Source: Veillonella agrestimuris
GTDB taxonomy: Bacteria > Bacillota > Negativicutes > Veillonellales > Veillonellaceae
Direction of reading: 5' to 3'
NCBI RefSeq assembly: GCF_943193065.1
Contig: NZ_CALPCS010000001.1
Location: 1 to 64,000, forward strand
Length of the DNA: 64,000 nucleotides
Shown here one piece after another: positions 41,731-49,138 of this stretch. How positions within the stretch are numbered: the first letter of the stretch is position 1; each line of letters opens with the position of its first letter. The translations under genes were made by a program, and so were the position numbers. Below the pieces are notes generated by a model. It ran no database searches, had not been told where the DNA came from, and saw nothing but the letters and a program-made list of their open reading frames with translations.

Positions 41731-42869
41731 TAGTGACGTCCTCCATTGTTATGCTTTGTTTCATCCCACAAGCCTTCTTCTCGCAAGCGTTTTTCTTCTT
41801 GAATATCAATATATTTATTACGCGCAAGAGTAGCTGCACCATGGGCAATAACTGCACCAGTTGCGGTGAAAGCTGCCACAGTACCTACTGTATCAGCCGT
41901 TGTAATGGTGTTAGCTAATGGAATATCTGGTAAGCGTTTATAGAATACATCATTATCCCAAAATCCTTTTTCGGAACAACCAATACAGCCGTGACCAGAT
42001 TGGATTGGATAGGATAAACCGTTCCACCAACGCAAGTTACCACAAGAGTTATATGTTTCAGGTCCACGGCACCCTACTTTATATAAGCACCAACCTGCTT
42101 TCGATGCATCGTCGTCAAATTTTTCAACGAATAAACCGGAATCAAAGAACGCACGACGGTAGCATGTATCGTGAATACGATTACCATAGAATTGCTTAGG
42201 ACGACCTTGAGAATCCAATGGTGGGATTTGACCGAACAATGCATAGTGCATAACGACACCAGTCATTACTTCAGGAATTGGCGGACAACCTGGTACTTTA
42301 ATAATTGGTTTACCAGACACTACGCTAGATACAGACACTGTATTTGTAGGATTTGGTTTTGCCGCTTGAATACCGCCCCAAGATGCACAAGAACCGTATT
42401 CAATAATAGCTGCTGCACCTTTAGCGCATTCTTTCAACGATTCTTTGAAAGTACGACCACCTACAGTACAGTAAATACCATCATCATCTAATGGCACCCC
42501 ACCTTCAACAGCCAAAATATATTTGCCTGCTTTTTCAGTAATAATTTTGTGAAGGTGTTCTTCCAATGGTTCCCCTGCAGCAGCTGCCAATGTGTCATCA
42601 TACTCTAAAGAAATCATGTTCAAAATAACGTCAGATGTGAACGGAGAGGAAGAACGAATAAAAGCTTCACTACAACCCGTACATTCATGTCCATGAAGCC
42701 AAATTACAGTAGGTAATTCTGTCGTTTCTGCAGCTTTTACTACAGTATCGAGCATAGTTGGGGGCAATCCTAAGATCGCTGTTAACGCCACGCAAGATTT
42801 CATAAACGTACGACGGCTAAGACGTCGCTCTTGGAAAAGCGTCCATAAACTGTTCACACGGTTTTTCAC
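41730..42869 (-). CDS. hyaA: [NiFe] hydrogenase small subunit with Tat signal
   Basis: A 379-residue iron-sulfur subunit. The Tat motif is RRLSRRTFMKSC (residues 15-26) followed by a hydrophobic stretch, so the folded complex is exported to the periplasm. Cluster ligands: HGHECTGCSEAFIRS (proximal), YGSCASWGG, VPGCPPIPE, and a medial/distal set in HDTCYRRAFF and HGCIGCSEKGFWD. A C-terminal helix (about 325-350) anchors it. It heads the operon hyaA-hyaB-hyaC-hyaD-hupH-like. No hypABCDEF genes are in the window. Confidence 0.97.
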   Translation of the reverse strand: MKNRVNSLWTLFQERRLSRRTFMKSCVALTAILGLPPTMLDTVVKAAETTELPTVIWLHGHECTGCSEAFIRSSSPFTSDVILNMISLEYDDTLAAAAGEPLEEHLHKIITEKAGKYILAVEGGVPLDDDGIYCTVGGRTFKESLKECAKGAAAIIEYGSCASWGGIQAAKPNPTNTVSVSSVVSGKPIIKVPGCPPIPEVMTGVVMHYALFGQIPPLDSQGRPKQFYGNRIHDTCYRRAFFDSGLFVEKFDDDASKAGWCLYKVGCRGPETYNSCGNLRWWNGLSYPIQSGHGCIGCSEKGFWDNDVFYKRLPDIPLANTITTADTVGTVAAFTATGAVIAHGAATLARNKYIDIQEEKRLREEGLWDETKHNNGGRH

Positions 42870-43121
42870 GGAATACAGCCTCCTTACAACAACTTTGAAG
42901 TAATATGTATCACTACTTTACTACATGAGAATTTTATTCAAATGAATATATATCATCAATTTATTATATCATTTTATATGATATAAAACTATAAAAAATG
43001 CATAATTCCTATATATAATATTTCTATCTATAAAAAGAAATAAAGCTGATAGTTAGTAAATGAAAGTGATTTTCTAAACATTATATTTATAAAAATTTTT
43101 GATAACTAATCCATAATGACA
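42870..43121 (-). promoter_or_regulatory. AT-rich control region of the hydrogenase operon with a perfect dyad
   Basis: It contains the dyad TTATATCAT (42964-42972), TTTAT, ATGATATAA (42978-42986). A TATAAT box on the minus strand (42968-42963) overlaps its left arm and has no good -35. A promoter dependent on an activator, or blocked by a repressor at the dyad, would fit. It is not a standard FNR site (TTGAT-N4-ATCAA). The region has no gene. Confidence 0.45.
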
Positions 43122-43170
43122 AAAAAGACCCCTCACAACTATATCATCCAAAATATATGTTATGAGGGTT
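43122..43170 (-). terminator. Intrinsic terminator of the thioredoxin gene
   Basis: On the minus strand AAGAACCCTCATAACATATA pairs imperfectly with TATAGTTGTGAGGGGTCTT, then TTTTTTG. It is 112 bases past the stop codon. Confidence 0.6.
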
Positions 43171-43281
43171 CTTTGTGCATTATTATGTCTTACTCTATTA
43201 TGTGTACATTAGTTATATCCAAATTGATGTTCATATTCGTTGTTTATACAGATGTTATCAATGCATCACTAATAAACTCAA

Positions 43282-43614
43282 TTATTTAATGACTTCTTTA
43301 ATCAGCGCTTCTAGGACATCAGCTTTTTTATAACCTGCAATTCGGTCAAGCATTTTACCATCTTTAAAGAATACCATAGAAGGAATTCCTTCTACATCTT
43401 CTTTCAATAAAATGGGCCGCAATGTTTTGTCTTCCGCATCAACACTGAAGAATTTAACTTTACCTTCCAATTTTTCTGCCACCGCTTCTACTTCTGGACG
43501 CATCACAGTGCAAGGTTCGCACCAACCCGCCCAGAAATCAACAATGGCCAAATCGTTAGAACCAAGTACTAATTGATCAAATTCCTCTACGCTTTTAATT
43601 GCAGTAATAGCCAT
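43282..43614 (-). CDS. Thioredoxin family protein with WCEPC active site
   Basis: A 110-residue protein with the thioredoxin fold: DFWAGWCEPCTVMRPEVEAV holds the redox-active cysteines, and the cis-proline loop is VEGIPSMVFFKDG. The usual WCGPC is changed to WCEPC, which may shift the redox potential. It acts as a cytoplasmic disulfide reductase. No thioredoxin reductase gene is adjacent. It is monocistronic. Confidence 0.93.
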   Translation of the reverse strand: MAITAIKSVEEFDQLVLGSNDLAIVDFWAGWCEPCTVMRPEVEAVAEKLEGKVKFFSVDAEDKTLRPILLKEDVEGIPSMVFFKDGKMLDRIAGYKKADVLEALIKEVIK

Positions 43615-43660
43615 GAAGTTCTCCTTTATCTATACCTACTAGGTTTAATTAACAAACTAA

Positions 43661-44013
43661 GAAGCAAGCAATCATTAAGCCGAGTTCTGTTCCGCTTACG
43701 CGGCGACGATTATCTTTCTAGGCGTACAGTCACCTGCACGCTCAAGCGACACAACCCGAAAGGTAGGCGGGACCACCCTTAACCCTTTCCTATTCGGTCT
43801 TGCTCCGGATGGGGTTTACCAAGCCAACCTGTTACCAGACTGCTGGTGAGCTCTTACCTCACCTTTCCACCCTTACCACTTACGTGGCGGTCTCCTTTTC
43901 TATGGCACTGTCCCTAAGGTCACCCTCGCCAGACGTTATCTGGCATCCTGCCCTATGGAGCTCGGACTTTCCTCGAATCCAATGGACTCGCAACCGTCTT
44001 TCATACTTGCTTC
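43661..44013 (-). ncRNA. rnpB: RNase P RNA
   Basis: A 353-base RNA whose ends form helix P1: GAAGCAAG (5', 44013-44006) with CTTGCTTC (3', 43668-43661). Conserved core blocks are present: GAGGAAAGTCCGAGCTCC near the 5' end, the AGGGTGACCTTAGGGAC region, GGTAAACCCCATCCGGAGCA, and ACAGAACTCGGCTTA near the 3' end. It is the catalytic RNA that matures tRNA 5' ends. Ends are predicted from P1 pairing and from the -10 box just upstream. Confidence 0.96.
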
Positions 44014-44018
44014 AATTC

Positions 44019-44024
44019 AGTTTA
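44019..44024 (-). promoter_or_regulatory. Promoter of rnpB
   Basis: Minus strand TGATAAACT (extended -10) with TTGCAT 18 bases upstream; the predicted start agrees with the 5' end of helix P1. Confidence 0.6.
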
Positions 44025-44099
44025 TCATAGCTATTGTGGACTATGCAAGAATATCGAAATATATAGGTTTATTAATTCATGCTCCCCATAGAAGCCTCA

Positions 44100-44141
44100 G
44101 AGCGGTTTATATTGAGCGGTTTATATTGATTGCTTCATATT
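44100..44141 (+). repeat. Short tandem repeat, 14-base unit
   Basis: GAGCGGTTTATATT at 44100-44113, an exact copy at 44114-44127 and a degenerate third copy GATTGCTTCATATT at 44128-44141. It lies between rnpB and the Nif3-family gene, outside any gene. Confidence 0.8.
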
Positions 44142-44218
44142 GATTGGTTAATCTGTTGAGTGATTATTTTATTTAGTGATTATCTATTACCGTCCGAGTA
44201 ATGGAGAGATGCACTGCA

Positions 44219-45328
44219 CTACTCATAGAAAAAGAAATCTTCTTGATCTAAAAACGGTACGATATCTAAGTCCCAATCGTTATCTTTGGCAGTTCGCTTT
44301 AAGTACTCTGCCAAACCAGAGGTAACGATTTCTTCTGTTCCAAAATGGCCCGCATCAACGAGTAGTAATCCTAATTCTTTGGCTAGCTGCGCATCATGGT
44401 ATTTCACATCGCCCGTAATATATACATCGGCCCCTTTCGCAGCTTTAATAAAGCTCGCCCCTGCGCCAGAGCAGAGAGCTACTGTACGAATCGCATCTTT
44501 CTTTACACCGCCGAAGCGCAAATGGCTATGTGGTAATACCTGCTCTAAATGCGCCTTAAACTCTTCAAAAGACATCGTCACCGGCAAAATCCCTCGTCGA
44601 CCCAATGTACGGTTTCGACTAGGCTCTACTAATTCAATGACTTCATAAGCCACTTCTTCATAGGGATGAGTTCCTTTCATGGCTGTGATAACTGCTGCTA
44701 GTTGTGCTTTATCGACAATGATTTGTACCGCTACTTCTGGAGTTACTGTTAAGGTACCGCTTTCACCAATGACAGGGTTTGCTTCATCATTACCTTTAAA
44801 ACGACCCTCTCCAAGTGAACTAAAGCTACAAGCTTCGTAATTACCGATACGACCGGCGCCAGCTTCAGCCATAGCCTGACGCACAGCATCAGCAGCCTGT
44901 TCTGGAACAAAGGTCGTCACTTTATAAATCGCATCAGAACCGACTGGCACAAATCCAGTAATATCAGCTAAGCCCAATTGCTCCGCCAACATATCGTTAA
45001 GGCCACCTTCTGCAATATCTAAATTCGTATGCGCACTATACACAGCGATGTCATGTTTAATGATGCGTTCAATCATCTGACCTTGCACAGAATCTAAATC
45101 AATAGACGTAAGTCCTTTAAAAATAAATGGATGGTGACTCACGATCATATGTGCCTGTTCTCGAATGGCAAAGTCTACGACTGCCGGTGTCACATCTAAG
45201 GTGGTTATAATTTTAGAAACACCATTCTTCTTAGATCCCATCATAAGCCCTACATTATCCCAGGATTCTGCAAAATGAGTCGGCGCTAAGCGCTCCATAC
45301 TTTTCATAATGTCTTCTACAGTAATCAT
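44219..45328 (-). CDS. Nif3-like dinuclear metal centre protein (YqfO/DUF34 family)
   Basis: A 369-residue protein. The metal-binding motifs are SHHPFIFKGL near residue 64 and SAHTNLDIAEGGLNDML near residue 98, with the last His/Glu pair in DAGHFGTEEIV near 325. A PII-like insertion (about residues 130-235) separates the two Nif3 halves, as in B. subtilis YqfO. Biochemical role is uncertain (listed in databases as a GTP cyclohydrolase I type 2-like protein). It lies 61 bases after trmK, the same pairing as in Bacillus (yqfN-yqfO). Confidence 0.93.
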   Translation of the reverse strand: MITVEDIMKSMERLAPTHFAESWDNVGLMMGSKKNGVSKIITTLDVTPAVVDFAIREQAHMIVSHHPFIFKGLTSIDLDSVQGQMIERIIKHDIAVYSAHTNLDIAEGGLNDMLAEQLGLADITGFVPVGSDAIYKVTTFVPEQAADAVRQAMAEAGAGRIGNYEACSFSSLGEGRFKGNDEANPVIGESGTLTVTPEVAVQIIVDKAQLAAVITAMKGTHPYEEVAYEVIELVEPSRNRTLGRRGILPVTMSFEEFKAHLEQVLPHSHLRFGGVKKDAIRTVALCSGAGASFIKAAKGADVYITGDVKYHDAQLAKELGLLLVDAGHFGTEEIVTSGLAEYLKRTAKDNDWDLDIVPFLDQEDFFFYE

Positions 45329-45389
45329 AGAATCCTCCTTTCTAACATTACTATGTATAAGTAGTCAATGAATCAATGTCTGCATCTAA

Positions 45390-46121
45390 CTAGATATACG
45401 TCGTCAGTTCTTTTATTTCTGCAGATAACACTTTATATTTGTCTGTATCTTGTAAAGCTTCTGTCATACCATCTAACACACATTGGCGCTGATAAATAAG
45501 ATGGTTAATATACTCCTCCCATAAAGGAGGCTTTTCCTCAGCTAATAAAGCCCCTACAGACCAGAGAATAGAGTCTTTCCGCAATTCACGATAGATATGA
45601 TTCGTATCGTTAATTTGATAATTATCATCATAGATAAATAGTACATCTTCCCGAACCGCTAAAAAAGCAGTATACAGTTTTCCCATATCTTTGACGAGAA
45701 TTTCCTTAATAATAGCGTACCCTTCTTCCACCATATATTGGCGCAATTCAGCTTGCCCGTTTTGGGGTTGTAATACGTAAAATTCCAACCGTTCTGGTCC
45801 GGCTTTCACAATGTCGCGCATGAGAAAACCACCCATGCCACAACAGATAGCGCCTTGTAATTCTCCTCGTTCAGTCACTTGCAAGCCATCGCCGAGACGA
45901 CAATCAATGCAATGTTCTAACCCGAGGTTCTTAATATAAGATTTAGCCGATTCTAACGGTCCTTTATGAACGTCGCCAGCGATGACGTGCTTTGCCTTAC
46001 CTCGATTGATCAGTTCTGCTGCTAAATAGCCGTGATCCGTACCTATATCGGCTATTGCTGCTGCCCTAGGAACTATGGAGAAAACAGCTTCCAATCGACG
46101 TGTCATTGTTCTAGCTTTCAT
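45390..46121 (-). CDS. trmK: tRNA (adenine-22-N1)-methyltransferase
   Basis: A 243-residue methyltransferase of the TrmK family, which makes 1-methyladenosine at position 22. SAM motif I is IADIGTDHGYLAAELI, the next acidic loop is VIAGDVHKGPLESAK, and the catalytic-like region is GAICCGMGGFLMRDIV. The C-terminal 70 residues form the family's helical tail. The start MKARTMTRR has GAGGTG upstream; the longer frame runs through the tRNA terminator and is rejected. It is followed by the Nif3-family gene, in an operon as in Bacillus. Confidence 0.92.
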   Translation of the reverse strand: MKARTMTRRLEAVFSIVPRAAAIADIGTDHGYLAAELINRGKAKHVIAGDVHKGPLESAKSYIKNLGLEHCIDCRLGDGLQVTERGELQGAICCGMGGFLMRDIVKAGPERLEFYVLQPQNGQAELRQYMVEEGYAIIKEILVKDMGKLYTAFLAVREDVLFIYDDNYQINDTNHIYRELRKDSILWSVGALLAEEKPPLWEEYINHLIYQRQCVLDGMTEALQDTDKYKVLSAEIKELTTYI

Positions 46122-46133
46122 ACACACCTCGTA

Positions 46134-46163
46134 TATAAAAAAACCTGCCCTAGGGCAGGTTTC
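46134..46163 (-). terminator. Intrinsic terminator after the tRNA gene
   Basis: AAACCTGCCC and GGGCAGGTTT pair with a two-base centre (46141-46162), then seven T on the minus strand, 21 bases past the tRNA 3' end. Confidence 0.85.
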
Positions 46164-46183
46164 ACTATTCATAGTATACAAGT

Positions 46184-46258
46184 TGGTGGGCCCACCTGGG
46201 TTCGAACCAGGGACCGACCGGTTATGAGCCGGTTGCTCTACCCCTGAGCTATAGGCCC
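46184..46258 (-). tRNA. tRNA with CAT anticodon (tRNA-Met, or tRNA-Ile2)
   Basis: A 75-base tRNA with the 3' CCA encoded. Acceptor GGGCCTA pairs with TGGGCCC (one G-U); the D arm is GCTCAGGGGTAGAGC; the anticodon stem is ACCGG with CCGGT around loop CTCATAA; the T arm is CCTGGTTCGAACCCAGG. A CAT anticodon serves elongator Met, or Ile2 when modified to lysidine; the starting GGG-C and loop do not settle which. It is not initiator-like, since the anticodon stem lacks three G-C pairs of the right polarity. Confidence 0.95.
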
Positions 46259-46280
46259 ATAGTTAGTAACTTGCTCAATA

Positions 46281-46310
46281 ATTATACTGTAGAATTTGGT
46301 CATTCGTCAA
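46281..46310 (-). promoter_or_regulatory. Promoter of the tRNA gene
   Basis: TTGACG (46310-46305), an 18-base spacer and TATAAT (46286-46281), 22 bases before the tRNA 5' end. Confidence 0.75.
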
Positions 46311-46322
46311 TCATTAAAGACA

Positions 46323-46886
46323 TTAGGACTGTTTCATCAACATAAAGCGTTGAATCATAGCATCATCACCAAAAGCACCTTTTGTAGCCAATGTTGTAGT
46401 TTTGCTATCTGTGCTTTTAATACCTCGCGCACTCATACAACTATGGGATGATGTAATATGAACGATGACGTCCTCCGATCCAGTAGCAAGAGAAATGACT
46501 TCGCTAATATCTTCGCCAATTTTCTCTTGTAATTGTAATCGTTTACAACACATTTCGGCAATACGAGGAATTTTGGACAAACCAATGACCTTTCCTTTCG
46601 GAATATAGCCAACACTAATATTCATATCGTACATCAAAGCCATATGATGTTCACAATAAGAAAAACAGGAAATGTCTTTCACTACAACCATTTGATTTGT
46701 GTCAACAGTGAAAGTTTTACCAAACATATCTGCAATATCAGCATTACTATATTGAATACCTTCGTACATTTCCACCATCATTTGAGCTACCCGCTTAGGC
46801 GTTTCTAGTAAACCTTCGCGGTCAGGGTTTTCACCGATAGCTTTCAACAGCTCATATACTAAGCCTTCAATTTTTTCTGTATCCAT
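46323..46886 (-). CDS. folE: GTP cyclohydrolase I
   Basis: A 187-residue enzyme that turns GTP into 7,8-dihydroneopterin triphosphate. Zinc ligands are in SYCEHHMAL (Cys and His) and SHSCMSARG (Cys); GYIPKGKVIGLSKIPRI is the family signature. The start MDTEKIEG follows the queE stop by one base and has GGGGGTG before it. Its place after queD and queE suggests that it supplies the precursor for queuosine as well as folate. Confidence 0.95.
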   Translation of the reverse strand: MDTEKIEGLVYELLKAIGENPDREGLLETPKRVAQMMVEMYEGIQYSNADIADMFGKTFTVDTNQMVVVKDISCFSYCEHHMALMYDMNISVGYIPKGKVIGLSKIPRIAEMCCKRLQLQEKIGEDISEVISLATGSEDVIVHITSSHSCMSARGIKSTDSKTTTLATKGAFGDDAMIQRFMLMKQS

Positions 46887-46887
46887 A

Positions 46888-47538
46888 CTACACCCCCTTT
46901 GCATTAGGATCCCAAATAAATTTATGAATTTGCAATTGCAATCTCACATCTTGTAGATTGTGTTTAATCATGTACTCAACGATAGTTGCCCCTTCAATAG
47001 CCCCCCACACAGGAGACACATAAATCTGCCCTTTTGTAGGATTATCAGCAAGAATCTGATGCATCCGATCTAAATCGTTTTCAGAAGAAACTACAAACTT
47101 AATCAAATCTGCCTCGGTAGCTACTTTAAATATACCTAAATCCATATACTCTTCCGCTAAGGATGACGGCATTTTGTAATCATAGGTAAACCACACATAC
47201 GGTCTGTAAAAACTAGGCACAATGGTGCCATTCGTTTCAATATTAATATCGTAATAACAGTTTCGTTCATACAGCGTATCTACCAGGTCTATAACGTCAT
47301 ATTCCTGCAATAATGGTTCGCCCCCAGTAATCGTAATACGGTGGTTTTTGAAAGCCTCAATACGATTCACTACTTCTTCTACGGTCATAGTGTCGTAATC
47401 GCTATCTGGTCCATAGCTATAAGTAGTATCACAATAAGAGCATCGAATATTGCAGTCATGAAGTCGTAAAAAAGTCGTCAATTGACCTTGTCGACGTCCT
47501 TCTCCATCGATGGAATTAAATATTTCAACTACGTTCAT
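46888..47538 (-). CDS. queE: 7-carboxy-7-deazaguanine synthase
   Basis: A 216-residue radical SAM enzyme. The iron-sulfur motif is CNIRCSYC (Cys-x3-Cys-x2-Cys) near residue 29, followed by DTTYSYG; ITGGEPLLQEYDVI is the GGEP motif. It converts 6-carboxytetrahydropterin to 7-carboxy-7-deazaguanine, on the way to queuosine. Its start lies inside the end of queD (14-base overlap). QueC and the later enzymes are not in the window. Confidence 0.94.
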   Translation of the reverse strand: MNVVEIFNSIDGEGRRQGQLTTFLRLHDCNIRCSYCDTTYSYGPDSDYDTMTVEEVVNRIEAFKNHRITITGGEPLLQEYDVIDLVDTLYERNCYYDINIETNGTIVPSFYRPYVWFTYDYKMPSSLAEEYMDLGIFKVATEADLIKFVVSSENDLDRMHQILADNPTKGQIYVSPVWGAIEGATIVEYMIKHNLQDVRLQLQIHKFIWDPNAKGV

Positions 47539-47863
47539 AAGTAGCTACATTTCCTTCCGACTCTTGCACTTCTACTTTAAAACATTTAGGCCCTAATTCA
47601 TCGGCAATCCATTTTGCCATATTTTCAGCAGTAGGATTGATATCACCTAGTACATCATTGATGTGACGGTGATCTAAGCGACCATGAATTTTTTCTTTAA
47701 TCACTGTAAAGTCGATGACCATTCCATTATGATCCAATTCTTCACTGCGAGCATGAACTGTAACAATCCAATTGTGCCCATGTAATTGTTGGCACTTACT
47801 AGGATAATCTAATTTAAGTTGATGAGATGCACTGATCTCCAATCGTTTAGAAACTGTATACAT
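47525..47863 (-). CDS. queD: 6-carboxytetrahydropterin synthase
   Basis: A 112-residue PTPS-family enzyme. Zinc-binding histidines are in SASHQLKL and QLHGHNWIV; the catalytic Cys is in YPSKCQQLHG and a Glu in VEVQESEGN. It turns dihydroneopterin triphosphate into 6-carboxytetrahydropterin. The start MYTVSKRLEI is chosen since AGGAGG is five bases upstream; the 23 extra residues of the longer frame overlap the ribosome site and hairpin region. I saw no preQ1 riboswitch in the leader. Confidence 0.94.
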   Translation of the reverse strand: MYTVSKRLEISASHQLKLDYPSKCQQLHGHNWIVTVHARSEELDHNGMVIDFTVIKEKIHGRLDHRHINDVLGDINPTAENMAKWIADELGPKCFKVEVQESEGNVATYERS

Positions 47864-47893
47864 AGGTCCTCCTCTTACAGACCACGTGAAAAT

Positions 47894-47957
47894 ACAGTCC
47901 CTACAAGATTCATAGAACATACCACTAGGCATATTCTACAATCTTGCTAGAGACTGT
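47894..47957 (-). terminator. Long imperfect hairpin between rpoD and queD
   Basis: On the minus strand ACAGTCTCTAGCAAGATT and its partner AATCTTGTAGGGACTGT enclose a further stem (TAGAATATGCC with GGTATGTTCTA) around loop TAGT; ATTTTC follows. About 25 pairs with a few mismatches. It is probably the rpoD terminator, but its length is unusual for one. Confidence 0.6.
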
Positions 47958-47967
47958 ACATGATATC

Positions 47968-49116
47968 TTATAAGAAATCCTTAATTTTATCGCGTTTTCC
48001 GCGATTGCGAAGTTTTGTTAATGCTTTACCTTCAATTTGGCGAATTCGTTCACGCGTAACGTTGAAGTATTGACCAACTTCTTCTAATGTACGAGGCTTA
48101 CCATCTTTCAAACCAAATCGCAAAATCAAGACTTGTTGCTCTCGATCTGTTAAACATGTAAAGACATCTTCAATTTGTTCTTGTAACAAAATATAGCTAG
48201 CAGCATCATCTGGAGCAATCGCATCTTGGTCTTCGATAAAGTCCCCTAAATGGGAATCTTCTTCTTCACCGATTGGCGTTTCTAAAGATACTGGCTCTTG
48301 TGCAATTTTTTGAATTTCTCGAACCCGTTCAACAGTGATTCCCATACCTTCTGCAATTTCTTCTGGCAATGGTTCCCGTCCTTTATCTTGCAATAATTGG
48401 CGAGAAATACGAATCAATTTATTGATAGTCTCAACCATATGAACAGGAATACGAATCGTTCTCGCTTGGTCCGCAATAGCACGCGTAATAGCTTGACGAA
48501 TCCACCACGTTGCGTAGGTGGAGAATTTATAACCCTTCGTATAATCAAATTTATCTACTGCTTTGATAAGGCCCAAATTACCTTCTTGAATTAGGTCTAA
48601 GAAAAGCATGCCTCTACCAACATAACGTTTAGCAATACTTACTACGAGGCGCAAGTTCGCGTCTACCAATTTTTTCTTAGCCTTTTTGCTAAGTTGAATT
48701 TCTTTATATGTAGCGTCTTCTTTAGCACCTGCTTCAATTTGTTTTGCTAAGATAATTTCTTCGTCTGCAGAAAGCAATGGTACGCGACCAATCTCTTTCA
48801 AATACATACGAACTGGATCGTCAATGTTTATACTAGCATCAACACTAAGGTCAATATCGATATTTTTCTCTGCCTCTTCGTCTGATTCCTCATCTGAATC
48901 TATATCATCATGCTCTCTATCAATATCAGCCACAACTTCAATATTAAGTTTACCAAGCGTTGTATAAATATCGTCTAATTGTTCAGCAGTTAGTTCAGCT
49001 TGCTCATGAAGAGCATCTGAAATCTCAGATTGTGTCAACACACCGTTTTTTCGGCCTTTTTCAAGAAGTTGTTCCACAATCTCCTCAATCTGACTTTTTT
49101 GTACTTTCTTAGCCAC
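47968..49116 (-). CDS. rpoD: RNA polymerase primary sigma factor
   Basis: A 382-residue housekeeping sigma factor (SigA type). Region 1.1 is at residues 1-60; an acidic Asp/Glu stretch ([20 protein letters not shown]) links it to region 1.2 ([18 protein letters not shown]). Region 2 includes [19 protein letters not shown] and [17 protein letters not shown] (-10 recognition); region 4.2 is [20 protein letters not shown] (-35 recognition). It follows dnaG by 22 bases, the conserved dnaG-rpoD order. Confidence 0.98.
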   Translation of the reverse strand: MAKKVQKSQIEEIVEQLLEKGRKNGVLTQSEISDALHEQAELTAEQLDDIYTTLGKLNIEVVADIDREHDDIDSDEESDEEAEKNIDIDLSVDASINIDDPVRMYLKEIGRVPLLSADEEIILAKQIEAGAKEDATYKEIQLSKKAKKKLVDANLRLVVSIAKRYVGRGMLFLDLIQEGNLGLIKAVDKFDYTKGYKFSTYATWWIRQAITRAIADQARTIRIPVHMVETINKLIRISRQLLQDKGREPLPEEIAEGMGITVERVREIQKIAQEPVSLETPIGEEEDSHLGDFIEDQDAIAPDDAASYILLQEQIEDVFTCLTDREQQVLILRFGLKDGKPRTLEEVGQYFNVTRERIRQIEGKALTKLRNRGKRDKIKDFL

Positions 49117-49138
49117 AGCGCTCTCCTTTAATTACTTA

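Noticed and set aside
43573-44143. Small open frames within and next to rnpB
   Set aside because: The region folds as RNase P RNA; the frames are by-products of its sequence.
47864-47967. preQ1 riboswitch before queD
   Set aside because: The leader shows a long hairpin but no short C-rich loop with the A-rich tail expected for preQ1-I, and no preQ1-II pattern.
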